A DNA stretch of 61,048 nucleotides, from assembly GCA_910587915.1 (NCBI GenBank), contig CAJUOB010000015.1, positions 1 through 61,048 of the forward strand, in the 5' to 3' direction. The notes beneath the pieces were generated by a model. That model saw only the letters and a list, made by a program, of their open reading frames with translations. It was not told where the DNA came from and did not search any database. The position numbers and the translations under genes are program-made. Shown here piece by piece: positions 1 through 8,518 of the stretch; the first letter of the stretch is position 1; each line of letters begins with the position of its first letter. The DNA is from an uncultured Muribaculaceae bacterium. Lineage in GTDB: Bacteria; Bacteroidota; Bacteroidia; Bacteroidales; Muribaculaceae.

Positions 1-190
1 AGTAGGCCATTGCAAGGGCCGCATCGCGGTCCGCAGCTATGGTATCCGATGCATTTCCGGATAAGCGCCACATAGTGGTGCAACCATGGACGTTGTCTGC
101 GAAGTGGCACCACTACGTGGCGCATCTTATGTGATGCCGTGCTATATACCACAGCTGCGCACACCTATGGTGCGCTTGCAGTGGCCTACT
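1..190. repeat. Large imperfect palindrome of four hairpins, copy 1
   Basis: The outer arms are inverted copies: agtaggccattgcaag at 1-16 matches, in reverse complement, 175-190 with one mismatch. Inner blocks also pair, around 32-45 with 145-158 and 65-81 with 107-123. Each half folds locally too: hairpins at 17-32 (GGCCGC-atc-GCGGTCC), 65-81, 107-123 and 157-175. A second copy lies at 503-688, and the two copies differ mainly in the hairpin loops. The left end coincides with the window edge, so the element may extend further. No coding signal is convincing here. The function is unknown; a structured RNA or a mobile intergenic element is possible. Confidence 0.75.
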
Positions 191-259
191 GCTGTGTGGC
201 CGCGCTGCGGCCCCTGCGTCGGTGTCGATAGACGAGGGTAGTCAAAGGGTAAGATAATA

Positions 260-349
260 GCCAATGTCGCATGGATGTACAGAACCGGCCCAGCATTTGT
301 CTTGCCTGTAATTGTCTATTCATGCGTAAATGGTGTGGGTCTGGCCGCG
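260..349. repeat. Interspersed repeat B, copy 1
   Basis: A block of about 90 bases starting gccaatgtcgcatgga and containing ttgcctgtaattgtctattc recurs at 396-485 with a few substitutions. It ends in a GGCCGC-N3-GCGGCC hairpin (343-357) that also occurs at 198-212 at the end of palindrome copy 1. It lies between the two large palindromes. No gene is seen. Confidence 0.75.
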
Positions 350-395
350 CTGCGGCCCCTGCGTCGGCGATGAAAGTAATAATGCATATGCATCG

Positions 396-485
396 GCCAA
401 TGTCGCATGGACGCATAGAACCGGCACACATCAGTCTTGCCTGTAATTGTCTATTCATGCGTAAATGGTGTGGGGTCTGGCCGCG
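396..485. repeat. Interspersed repeat B, copy 2
   Basis: Second copy of the block at 260-349. It again runs into a GC hairpin (about 479-494, ggccgcgtatgcggtc) and directly precedes the second large palindrome, so the order in 1-690 is A-B-B-A. Function unknown. Confidence 0.75.
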
Positions 486-502
486 TATGCGGTCATAAGA
501 TC

Positions 503-688
503 AGTAGGCCATTGCAAGGGCCGCATCGCGGTCCGCAGCTATGGTCGATGCAATCTCCGAATAGCGCCACGTCGTGGTGCAACCATGGGCGTGTTGGCGA
601 TGTGGCACCACTACGTGGCGCATCTTATGTGATGTCGTGCTATATACCATAGCTGCGCACACCTACGGTGCGCTTGCAGTGGCCTACT
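503..688. repeat. Large imperfect palindrome of four hairpins, copy 2
   Basis: Near-identical to 1-190 over its whole length. Hairpins lie at 519-534, 564-580, 605-621 and 655-673. Relative to copy 1 the hairpin at 564-580 changes only its loop (ata to gtc) and the one at 655-673 only one loop base, which suggests that the stems are what is kept. The stretch 689-780 holds a degenerate GC hairpin and nothing else I can identify. Confidence 0.75.
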
Positions 689-781
689 GCTGTGTGTCCG
701 CGCTGCGGCCTCCGATCAGCGATGATAGGCTGTGCTGTGGCGTCTGCGGATTGGGCAAATATGTTGCAGGATATTCGCAAA

Positions 782-811
782 AAAAGCGACCGGCAGATGT
801 CGGTCGCTTTT
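782..811 (-). terminator. Rho-independent terminator of the M16 peptidase gene
   Basis: Arms aaaagcgaccg (782-792) and cggtcgctttt (801-811) form an 11-bp stem. Read on the minus strand the stem is followed by a T run. It lies 20 bases beyond the stop codon of the peptidase gene. Confidence 0.85.
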
Positions 812-831
812 GAGTGGGTATGTTGGGAATT

Positions 832-3684
832 TTATTCGGCTACTTCGGTGAGGCCTTCGGGGTTGAGGAGAATGACACGATAGTTGTTCTGCTTAAGGAG
901 AGCGGTCATGTAGGCTTTGACGTCTTCCACTGTAATTGATTCGAGGGTTTCAACAGTGTTGAGGAATGTCTGAACACCATTGATTTCGGTGGCTGTGATT
1001 GAGCCGGCCCAATCGCTGTTTTCCTTCATATCCTCTCCGGCTTGCTTGATGGAGTATTCGATCACGGGTTTGAGTTCCTCGGCGGTAACGTTGTTTTCCA
1101 TCGACATTATGATGTTGTGGATTTCTTCGAGCGCCTGATCCTTCATTTCCGGTTTCATAGGGAATGCGATCTGGAATACAGTGTTGACAGCTCCGGTGCG
1201 TGTCATCATGCCTTGCGCGCCAATGGAGTATGTTGCGCCCATTTCTTCGCGGATCTTGTCGAGAAGACGTTTTGAGAGTATCTGAGCTGCTATGGATGCA
1301 AGTGCTTTGTTCTTGGCAGTGTAGGGCATGTTACCGTCGACACCTACGAAAGCCCAGGTCTGCGGAGTCTGCATCTTGGTTGTGTAGATGTCGGTGGCAC
1401 TACCTGTTGCCATTTCAAATGCAGGATTGGTAGCAATCTTGTTGGAAAGCTTTTTGGCATTTGCGGGCAGTGTGGCGATGTACTGCTCCATGAGGGGTAC
1501 GAATGTTTCAGGATCGATTGCGCCAACAAATACGAATGTGTAGTCGGCTGCATTAGCGAGCATGTCGCGTACGATTTTCACGATAGCTTCGCGGTCGGCA
1601 GCTTTGATATCGTCGACGGTAAGCATGTGCTTAGCGGGTGCAGTGAAGAGAGTAGAAAGGAGGCGTTTGCTGAACTGGAATTCGGGTGTGGCTTCCTGGT
1701 TGGCGAGGATGCCGGCGATGGCACCGCGGGTTGCCTCGAATTCTTTTTCATCAAGATTTATTCCAGTGAAGTAGCCGTAGAGGAGCTCCATGAGGGTGGG
1801 CAGGTCCTTAACGGTAGTTGTGCCGCTGATGTTGCGGGTGTAATTGTCGAAGGAGAATGCTACGCCGGCCTGTTTTCCTTGTGTGTACTTCTGGATGTCG
1901 GAGCTGTTATATGCATTGATACCGTATTCGCAGAGACCGTTAGATATATATTTAATGCTCGATGCGAGAGCCTGGTCGAGGGTCGATCCGGCATTGCCTT
2001 TGGCAACTGCACTCAGTACTATTTCATTGGCTTTGAAGTCGGTGGGTTTCACGATTACTTTCACACCGTTGGAAAGTGTATACTCGGTGGCATCCCAGTC
2101 TTTGAGAACGGTGGTTTTCTTCACCTTGCCGGGCTTGGGCAATTCCGGGATGAGGGGATCGGTGCGCATTTCATCCTTGTAGCCTTCGAGCTCTTCATCG
2201 TCAACGCTCTCGAGAGCATCGGCGAACTGCTGTTCTGTAGGAGCGGTGAATCCTTCCTTCTCGGGCAGGAGAGCCATGAGCACACGATTGTCGTCGATTA
2301 CAATCTGGGGAAGGTACTGGTTGATCACGTCGACGCTTACAAGGTTCACGAAGCTGTCGTACATTTCTTTTTCATAAGCTATGCCTGGTGCGGGCACGTT
2401 GTCTACGAAGAAGTTGACATATGCCTTGGAGTAGCTTTCGTTCTTGCGGTCGTTGCGTTCCTCGTATGCTTTTTCGATGCGCGACATGAATTCGGCGCGG
2501 GCACGTTCGTATTCACCGATGGTGAAACCGGTGCGGGCAGCGCGGAGAAGTTCACGGTATGCCTGTGTGAGTGCGGGAACCACGTCGTTGTCTTTTGCCA
2601 CCACTTCCATTGTAAGAGCACCTTTGGTCTTTGCCACGAAGAAATCACCGATTTCAACAGATGCGCTCGAGAATTCGCACTCGGGATTTTTGGCGATATC
2701 CGACAGACGGGTGTTGATCATTGCGCTCACCATGCGTGTGATGAAGCTTATCTGATAGTATACGGTTGTGTTGCGGTATTCACGGGGCAGACGAGCATTG
2801 TCGTTCTTGAACATCAGCAGCATTGCAGCGGCCGACATTTCAGGGTCTTGTCCGATGGCATAGATGGTGCCGGGGGTGTCTTCGACTTCGAGATATACAC
2901 GTTCTTTGGCATTCTCGGGCATCGAGATGTGTGCAAACATCTCTTTTATTTTACCTTCGATATAATCGGGGTCAATGTCGCCAACAACGATAAGAGCCTG
3001 CTGGTCGGGACGGTACCATGTGTGGTAGTAGTCCACGAGTGCTTTGGGCTCGAAGTTGTCGACCACTTCCATTATGCCGATAGGAAGGCGATGGCCGTAT
3101 TTGCTATCGGGAAATACAGTCGGCAAGGCCTGCTCGATGATGCGCATGGAGCCTTTCATTGCCTGACGCCATTCTTCGTGAATCACACCACGCTCTGCAT
3201 CGATTTCCTTAGGGTCGAGTGTGAGGGCGCTTGCCCAGTCGTGAAGAATGAGCAGACAGCTGTCCTGCACAGATGTGCGGGTCACGGGTACATTCGATAT
3301 ATTATATACCGTCTCATCGATTCCGGTGTAGGCATTGAGGTTGTAGCCGAATTTCACGCCTATCGACTCGAGCCAGTTGATGAGGTTCTTGCCGGGGAAG
3401 TTTTTAGTTCCGTTGAAGCACATGTGCTCGAGGAAGTGAGCCAGACCGCGCTGGTTTTCTTCTTCAAGAATCGAGCCAACTTTCTGGGCGATGTAGAAAT
3501 CGGCCTGTCCTTTGGGATTGTCGTTGTGGCGGATGAAGTAAGTGAGGCCATTGTCGAGGGTTCCGGTACGCAAAGCCGAGTCCATCGGAACCGGCTGCAG
3601 CTGTGGTGCCTGCGCACTGGTCTTTGTCGCGGCGCCAAACAGAAGTGTTATTGCCGTAAGAGCGCCTAAAAGAAGTTTTTTCAT
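832..3684 (-). CDS. Secreted M16 family zinc metallopeptidase (PqqL/insulinase-like)
   Basis: The protein has 950 residues with an N-terminal signal peptide (hydrophobic stretch to about residue 24, ending TSAQA). The inverted zinc motif HFLEH is at 83-87. Glu164 lies 77 residues after the second histidine, the spacing expected for the third zinc ligand of M16 peptidases. The length fits two M16 N/C module pairs, of which the second (from about residue 520) lacks HxxEH, as is usual. It probably degrades peptides in the periplasm or at the cell surface. It is monocistronic: a terminator follows at 782-811 and the start ATG lies opposite the tRNA-His promoter region. The family call is firm; the substrate is unknown. 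Confidence 0.93.
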   Translation of the reverse strand: MKKLLLGALTAITLLFGAATKTSAQAPQLQPVPMDSALRTGTLDNGLTYFIRHNDNPKGQADFYIAQKVGSILEEENQRGLAHFLEHMCFNGTKNFPGKNLINWLESIGVKFGYNLNAYTGIDETVYNISNVPVTRTSVQDSCLLILHDWASALTLDPKEIDAERGVIHEEWRQAMKGSMRIIEQALPTVFPDSKYGHRLPIGIMEVVDNFEPKALVDYYHTWYRPDQQALIVVGDIDPDYIEGKIKEMFAHISMPENAKERVYLEVEDTPGTIYAIGQDPEMSAAAMLLMFKNDNARLPREYRNTTVYYQISFITRMVSAMINTRLSDIAKNPECEFSSASVEIGDFFVAKTKGALTMEVVAKDNDVVPALTQAYRELLRAARTGFTIGEYERARAEFMSRIEKAYEERNDRKNESYSKAYVNFFVDNVPAPGIAYEKEMYDSFVNLVSVDVINQYLPQIVIDDNRVLMALLPEKEGFTAPTEQQFADALESVDDEELEGYKDEMRTDPLIPELPKPGKVKKTTVLKDWDATEYTLSNGVKVIVKPTDFKANEIVLSAVAKGNAGSTLDQALASSIKYISNGLCEYGINAYNSSDIQKYTQGKQAGVAFSFDNYTRNISGTTTVKDLPTLMELLYGYFTGINLDEKEFEATRGAIAGILANQEATPEFQFSKRLLSTLFTAPAKHMLTVDDIKAADREAIVKIVRDMLANAADYTFVFVGAIDPETFVPLMEQYIATLPANAKKLSNKIATNPAFEMATGSATDIYTTKMQTPQTWAFVGVDGNMPYTAKNKALASIAAQILSKRLLDKIREEMGATYSIGAQGMMTRTGAVNTVFQIAFPMKPEMKDQALEEIHNIIMSMENNVTAEELKPVIEYSIKQAGEDMKENSDWAGSITATEINGVQTFLNTVETLESITVEDVKAYMTALLKQNNYRVILLNPEGLTEVAE

Positions 3685-3854
3685 TTTATATATGTGTATG
3701 TGTTGATTTATTCTTGTTTATATGACGTGAAAATAGTGGAATGCTTACTTTTATGCCGTTAAATAATGTTAATTGGAAAATTGCGCGTCAAAGATGCGCT
3801 ACCTGGTGCCGGATTAATTTTTGAACGGGCAATGAAATTTTTTTGAGCGAGTTC

Positions 3855-3885
3855 TTGCATGTTCCGAAAAAAGTGCATACCTTTG
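3855..3885 (+). promoter_or_regulatory. Bacteroidetes-type promoter of tRNA-His
   Basis: TTG at 3855-3857, a 20-base spacer and TACCTTTG at 3878-3885 match the -33/-7 consensus. The -7 box ends 16 bases before the tRNA 5' end. Confidence 0.75.
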
Positions 3886-3901
3886 CAGTGCCTTTACAAA
3901 T

Positions 3902-3976
<75 letters not shown>

Positions 3977-3988
3977 CATAAGATAGCG

Positions 3989-4024
3989 CAGCCGATCGAA
4001 TCATTTCCGGTCGGCTGTTTTTTT
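3989..4024 (+). terminator. Rho-independent terminator of tRNA-His
   Basis: cagccgatcg (3989-3998) and the matching arm ccggtcggctg (4007-4017) are followed by seven T residues (4018-4024). It ends 31 bases before the next gene start. Confidence 0.85.
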
Positions 4025-4054
4025 ATTATAAATCAGCCGTATAGGGGTCCTAAT

Positions 4055-4858
4055 ATGAAAATATCAGATTACGAGCCAGTCAAAGAGCTACTCGATGTGC
4101 TTGCCGATAAATATAATACGGAAGCATTCGTGGCCGACGATCCGGTTCAGTTCGCACGGCGTTTCGGCGACCAGCGCGATGCCGAAATTGCATCGCTGCT
4201 TGTATCGTCGATTGCCTGGGGCAAGCGCAGCATGATTCTGCGGAATGCCGACAATATGCTCGCATTGCTGGGCAACGAGCCCTATCGTTTTGTGCTCGAG
4301 GGTGATATCGATGCTATTGGTGAAGGTAATATACACCGTACATTTTTCGGGCGTCATTTCAGACATTATCTCAGGGCTCTGCGGATGGTATATAGCCGCT
4401 ACGGCTCTCTCGAAGATTTTGCCGCTGCCATCGGCGCCCCGGCTTCTGAATTTCCTGCATGGACTATTGCAGAGGGCCTTAATTCGCTTTTTGCAGAAGT
4501 GGATGCTGCATATCCTCTCGGAGGTCCCAATCGCTGTATCCCGGCGACTCCCGACACCTCGGCTCTTAAACGCCTCAACATGGCGTTGCGCTGGCTTGTA
4601 CGCGATGATGGCATTGTCGACCTCGGCATGTGGAAGGCATTAAAGCCGGCACAGCTTTTCATTCCGCTCGATGTGCATTCGGGCAACACGGCCCGTGCGC
4701 TTGGACTGCTTGAACGTCGTCAGAACGACCGTCGGGCAGTAGTGGAACTTACCGACCGATTGCGCGAATTCCGTCCCGACGATCCTATCATATACGATTT
4801 TGCATTGTTCGGTGCCGGTGTCAACGGTGCTTCACTCGACAATCCTACACTATCATGA
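4055..4858 (+). CDS. DUF2400 / TIGR02757 family protein
   Basis: This 267-residue protein starts at ATG 4055. A longer in-frame reading to 3935 would run through tRNA-His and is rejected. The sequence resembles the DUF2400 (TIGR02757) family that is widespread in Bacteroidetes. Its C-terminal part, with FIPLDVHSGNTARALGL and DPIIYDFALFG, is the most characteristic. The family is thought to be related to helix-hairpin-helix DNA glycosylase folds, but no activity is established. Its stop overlaps the next start (ATGA at 4855-4858), so the two genes are probably translationally coupled. Confidence 0.85.
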   Translation: MKISDYEPVKELLDVLADKYNTEAFVADDPVQFARRFGDQRDAEIASLLVSSIAWGKRSMILRNADNMLALLGNEPYRFVLEGDIDAIGEGNIHRTFFGRHFRHYLRALRMVYSRYGSLEDFAAAIGAPASEFPAWTIAEGLNSLFAEVDAAYPLGGPNRCIPATPDTSALKRLNMALRWLVRDDGIVDLGMWKALKPAQLFIPLDVHSGNTARALGLLERRQNDRRAVVELTDRLREFRPDDPIIYDFALFGAGVNGASLDNPTLS

Positions 4859-5787
4859 ATATGAAACATCTTATTATCTCGATGCTTGCAGCATGCATGT
4901 GCGTGCCTGCATTTGCTGCCGAAAAGGCCACATATGTCTACGACGTTGCCGGCACGGATACTCTTCGTGTCGACGTATACACTTCCCCGGCCATAAAGGA
5001 GAATGCTCCTGCCGTTATTTTTGCTTTCGGCGGATCGTTCAAAACCGGTCAGCGCGATGATGCACGCTATGTGCCGATGTTCAACTTCTTGGCCGACAAT
5101 GGCGTTGCGGTGGTTTCTGCCGACTATCGCACCATGCTTGCCAAGCTCGATCCGGCCGATGTGTCGGAGCCCGAGGATTTTGCTGAAGCGCTTGGCGGTG
5201 CCATTCAGATTGCTATGCTCGATTTCACCAAGGCAACTGCCTACACTATCGCGCATGCCTCCGAGTGGAATATAGATGCATCGAAAATATTTGCTTGCGG
5301 TTCGAGTGCCGGTGCCATCACCGTGCTCCAGACCCAGTATGAGGCATTCAACCGCAGCAGTGCTGTAGGCGCACTTCCATCAGGATTCAGCTATGCGGGA
5401 GTGATATCCATGGCCGGAGCCGTCCTTTCGGATGGTACGCCCCGTTGGCGTCGTAACCCTTCGCCGATAATGCTGTTCCATGGCGATGCCGACAGCACAG
5501 TTCCCTTCGAGCGTGCCACTCTCGGATCGTTCGGCCTTTGGGGCTCGAAAGCAATATCTCAGAGCCTCACCGAAAACAAGGTGCCCAATACATTTTGGCA
5601 AGTGATGGGTGCCGACCATTCTGTGGCGATATCGCCTATGGACAATCACTGTGGCGCTATCCTCGATTTTATCCATGCCGTGTGCGAAGGCCGAGCCGAT
5701 ATCACCGTAGTCGAGGAGCGCAATCCCGATCAGGCTCCATATAAGACTGACTTTACACTTCTTGACTATCTGAAATCCAATCTCTGA
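4855..5787 (+). CDS. Secreted alpha/beta hydrolase (esterase-like)
   Basis: The protein has 310 residues, with a signal peptide (residues 1-21, ending AFAA). The fold is that of an alpha/beta hydrolase/carboxylesterase: the oxyanion strand FAFGGSF is near 56-62, and the nucleophile elbow GSSAG at 149-153 gives Ser151. The likely acid is Asp213 in FHGDADS, and the base His255 in GADHS. It likely acts in the periplasm on an ester, possibly a carbohydrate acetyl or acyl group. The start overlaps the upstream DUF2400 gene by four bases. An alternative start two codons later (4861) is equally possible. A bidirectional terminator follows. Confidence 0.88.
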   Translation: MNMKHLIISMLAACMCVPAFAAEKATYVYDVAGTDTLRVDVYTSPAIKENAPAVIFAFGGSFKTGQRDDARYVPMFNFLADNGVAVVSADYRTMLAKLDPADVSEPEDFAEALGGAIQIAMLDFTKATAYTIAHASEWNIDASKIFACGSSAGAITVLQTQYEAFNRSSAVGALPSGFSYAGVISMAGAVLSDGTPRWRRNPSPIMLFHGDADSTVPFERATLGSFGLWGSKAISQSLTENKVPNTFWQVMGADHSVAISPMDNHCGAILDFIHAVCEGRADITVVEERNPDQAPYKTDFTLLDYLKSNL

Positions 5788-5791
5788 AAAT

Positions 5792-5819
5792 AAAAAAAGC
5801 GCCGAAAAGGCGCTTTTTT
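5792..5819. terminator. Bidirectional terminator between convergent genes
   Basis: aaaaaaagcgcc (5792-5803) and its reverse complement-like arm aggcgctttttt (5808-5819) close a GAAA tetraloop. T runs are present in both directions, serving the esterase (+) and the beta-propeller lipoprotein gene (-). Confidence 0.9.
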
Positions 5820-5837
5820 ATTTTCAGACATAAGTGC

Positions 5838-6983
5838 TTATTTTTTCACGAATGCAATGTGTCCGGGAATATCGCCTGTTGTAGCGTGCCATTTGAGCTT
5901 GCCTTCGGCGCTATAGCAGTATATCTCGCCCGACGATACATAGTTCTTGGCATCGGTAATGAGAATGTCGTTATTGCCGGGATGTACTGCCAATGCGTAG
6001 GGCGCGGTGATGTCGGCTTCAGTGCCATCGGTTATGAAGTTGCCGTCGAAAGCAAATCCACCGTCAGCAATCGGGCCGAGTTTGCCGTAGCTTGTGGTAG
6101 TAGACCAGTCGGCAGCGTATTCAGTACCATAGTAGTATATATAGTTGCCGGCAATCGTGAGGCTTGTCACAACGCGGTCCACGGCCACAGGCGAGCCGAA
6201 TAGACCATCCTTATCCCGGTCGAGACGGTATAGGTTGGCGGGTATGTCGCCATAGTTGCCGCGCGATGTCACCCACATGTGGCCATAGGAGTCGATACGC
6301 AGATGGTGCATATTCACCTCGACATCTATGCTGCCTGTCTTGGTCATGTTCTTGAAGTCTACCACCGATATTGTTTTATCGTATTCGGGTGATAGCTGGC
6401 CTGAATTTGCCACATAGAGCCGGTCTCCGTCGATTACAAGTTCTTCGGGCTGCAGACCCACCGAAACCTTTCCGGTGACTTTCAGAGTGCTGAGGTCGAA
6501 GCGTACCACCGATCCGTTCTCGCCGTCACCGCCCACGAAACTGCTCACATAGGCATTGTTGCCCTCGAATGCTATATAGCGGGGCGAAGATATGTCGACC
6601 TGGCCTATGCGCTTGGCAGTGGCTGCATCGAGCACTTCCACCTTATGGCTACCGTTTACTACAAGGTAGAGACGACCGTTGTACACGGCAATATCGTTGC
6701 CGGTATCGCCGAGTTCCAGCACCTGGTCGGGGTTGTTCTCGGCGTAGATATTGCGGCGATAAGTGGCCGTGGCGTAGTCATAGTAGTCGAGCGTACACTT
6801 ATTGGCGCCCATGTTGCCCTCGTTGAGCACATAGAAGCCAACGATACCGTCGACAACACCCTCGGTGTCGTCGGTTTTCTCATCTTCGCCGCCAGGTGTC
6901 TCGGGATCATCGGCACATGCCGACACCATGCACATCACTGCTGCCGCAGCAAGTGCGTGAATGCTTATTTTGAATAATTTCAT
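5838..6983 (-). CDS. YncE/BtuG-like beta-propeller lipoprotein (DUF5074-type)
   Basis: The protein has 381 residues from ATG 6983. The lipoprotein signal ends in VSAC with Cys23, and the following acidic residues (ADDPE) fit a Bacteroidetes surface-export signal. The rest consists of propeller blades with repeated patterns such as GDTGNDIAVYNGRLYLVVNG and VSVGLQPEELVIDGDRLYVA. This resembles YncE-type and DUF5074 propellers, the group that includes the surface vitamin B12-binding protein BtuG. No cobalamin transport gene is adjacent, so ligand binding is a guess. The longer reading to 7037 starts upstream of the promoter and is rejected. Confidence 0.82.
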   Translation of the reverse strand: MKLFKISIHALAAAAVMCMVSACADDPETPGGEDEKTDDTEGVVDGIVGFYVLNEGNMGANKCTLDYYDYATATYRRNIYAENNPDQVLELGDTGNDIAVYNGRLYLVVNGSHKVEVLDAATAKRIGQVDISSPRYIAFEGNNAYVSSFVGGDGENGSVVRFDLSTLKVTGKVSVGLQPEELVIDGDRLYVANSGQLSPEYDKTISVVDFKNMTKTGSIDVEVNMHHLRIDSYGHMWVTSRGNYGDIPANLYRLDRDKDGLFGSPVAVDRVVTSLTIAGNYIYYYGTEYAADWSTTTSYGKLGPIADGGFAFDGNFITDGTEADITAPYALAVHPGNNDILITDAKNYVSSGEIYCYSAEGKLKWHATTGDIPGHIAFVKK

Positions 6984-7007
6984 ATGATGTTTTTTGGTTC
7001 TAAGCCG

Positions 7008-7038
7008 CAAAATTAGCCAATTTCCGTGACTCGCCAAA
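7008..7038 (-). promoter_or_regulatory. Promoter of the beta-propeller lipoprotein gene
   Basis: On the minus strand TTTG (7038-7035), a 19-base spacer and TAATTTTG (7015-7008) match the Bacteroidetes consensus. The start codon at 6983 lies about 25 bases further on, which supports that start. Confidence 0.8.
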
Positions 7039-7044
7039 ATTGTG

Positions 7045-7052
7045 TACCTTTG
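7045..7052 (+). promoter_or_regulatory. -7 box of the RecD-like gene, five bases before ATG
   Basis: TACCTTTG at 7045-7052 is followed by only five bases before ATG 7058. A weak -33 (TTTC, 7021-7024) sits 20 bases upstream. This predicts a leaderless or nearly leaderless mRNA. Confidence 0.65.
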
Positions 7053-7057
7053 TACCT

Positions 7058-8518
7058 ATGAATGCGAAAGAATTTGCCGCCGAGGTGCTCACAGCCTTGC
7101 CATATACCGCCAACGACCAGCAGGTGGCCGTGGTGGCCGCTTTGGCACGCTTTGTGACAGCTCCGGTGACCGACGACATGGCCTTTATACTCAACGGCTA
7201 TGCCGGAACGGGCAAAACATCGCTCACCGGTGCGCTTGTGCGTGTACTCGAGGCTCACGGTCGCAAGGTTGTGCTTCTGGCGCCTACCGGACGGGCTGCA
7301 AAGGTGTTTTCGGCAAATTCCCATGGACATCCGGCCTTTACCATCCATCGCAAGATATATCGTCATGCATTCGGAGCCGATACTGCCCAGGCCGGCCCTC
7401 CCGTTCCTGCAGAGAATAAGCTGCGAAATGCCATATTCATTGTCGATGAAGCCTCAATGATAGGTACTGCCGACGAGCGCGGTGCCAGTCTGCTCGAAGA
7501 CCTGGTGCAGTATGTCTACTCCGGAGTCGGCTGTCGGCTCATGCTCATGGGCGACACGGCACAGCTTCCGCCGGTTGGGCAGGAGACTTCTCCGGCCATG
7601 AATCCCGATACCCTGCGGCGCATGGGCATAAAGGTGAGCCGCGCCACTCTCACCGAGACGGCCCGTCAGGCTGCCGATTCGGGGATACTTTTCAATGCCA
7701 CACGTCTGCGGAAGGTTATGTCGAAAATAGCTGTGCTGCCCGAAGGGTCTCCTGCGCCTGTGCCACGTCTGCGTACTGCTGCGCTGCCCGATGTAACCGT
7801 GGTATCGGGCGAAGACTTGCCCGAGATACTGAGCGGCGCCTACGATGCCGATGGTCTTGCCGAAACCATAGTGATAACACGAAGCAACCGCCGCGCAGCC
7901 GAATACAATGCCGGCATCCGGGGCTCGGTGCTGTACCGTGAGGAAGAACTTACGCGAGGCGACATGCTGATAGTGGCCCGCAATCACTATTTCACCGGTA
8001 AGAAACCCCGCGGGGTCGATTTTGTGGCCAACGGCGATATTGTCACTGTCGAGCGCGTGCTCGGCACCGAGTGCCGCTACGGCATGCGCTTTGCCGATGT
8101 CACACTTTCATTTCCTCCTCCGGCCGATGCCCCCGACGACACAGAGCCGGTGGTGTTCGATGCAAAAATAATGCTCGATACTCTGAGTGCTGAGTATGCC
8201 GTACTGCCGCGCGATGGCTGGGAAAAACTCTACTATGGCATAATGGCCGACAACGACCGCTTTGGCGACATGCCTGTCGACCGTCGCTATGCTCAATTGC
8301 GCACCGACCCTTACTGGGGTGCGCTACAGGTGAAATATGCATATGCCGTGACCTGCCACAAAGCGCAGGGCGGTCAGTGGACCAACGTTTTTGTTGATCT
8401 CAGCTATATACCGGCCGATGCTCTCGGCTTGATTCTCTACAGATGGCTGTATACAGCCGTTACAAGAGCTAAGAAACATCTTTATCTCATATCACCACCC
8501 GAAGAATTGCTGAAATGA
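7058..8518 (+). CDS. RecD/Pif1-like superfamily 1 DNA helicase (AAA ATPase)
   Basis: This 486-residue protein from ATG 7058 has Walker A GYAGTGKTS at residues 47-55, Walker B FIVDEASM near 133, and motif III MGDTAQLPP. The C-terminal UvrD_C_2-type block contains YAVTCHKAQGGQW and LYTAVTRAKKHLYLI. This architecture is that of short RecD2-like exodeoxyribonuclease/helicase proteins common in Bacteroidetes. It probably unwinds DNA during repair. The start was chosen at MNAKEF because a -7 promoter box lies just upstream, so two codons for the longer start would fall inside it. The stop overlaps the next start (ATGA). Confidence 0.88.
   Translation: MNAKEFAAEVLTALPYTANDQQVAVVAALARFVTAPVTDDMAFILNGYAGTGKTSLTGALVRVLEAHGRKVVLLAPTGRAAKVFSANSHGHPAFTIHRKIYRHAFGADTAQAGPPVPAENKLRNAIFIVDEASMIGTADERGASLLEDLVQYVYSGVGCRLMLMGDTAQLPPVGQETSPAMNPDTLRRMGIKVSRATLTETARQAADSGILFNATRLRKVMSKIAVLPEGSPAPVPRLRTAALPDVTVVSGEDLPEILSGAYDADGLAETIVITRSNRRAAEYNAGIRGSVLYREEELTRGDMLIVARNHYFTGKKPRGVDFVANGDIVTVERVLGTECRYGMRFADVTLSFPPPADAPDDTEPVVFDAKIMLDTLSAEYAVLPRDGWEKLYYGIMADNDRFGDMPVDRRYAQLRTDPYWGALQVKYAYAVTCHKAQGGQWTNVFVDLSYIPADALGLILYRWLYTAVTRAKKHLYLISPPEELLK

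Noticed and set aside
186..883. Several 70-90 codon frames in the repeat region
   Set aside because: They run through palindromic repeats on both strands, repeat the same phrases because the DNA repeats, and have no promoter or family match.
1627..3669. 680-codon plus-strand frame opposite the M16 peptidase gene
   Set aside because: It is a mirror of the high-GC coding strand, has a composition unlike protein and no motif; the opposite strand carries a full M16 peptidase with signal peptide and zinc site.
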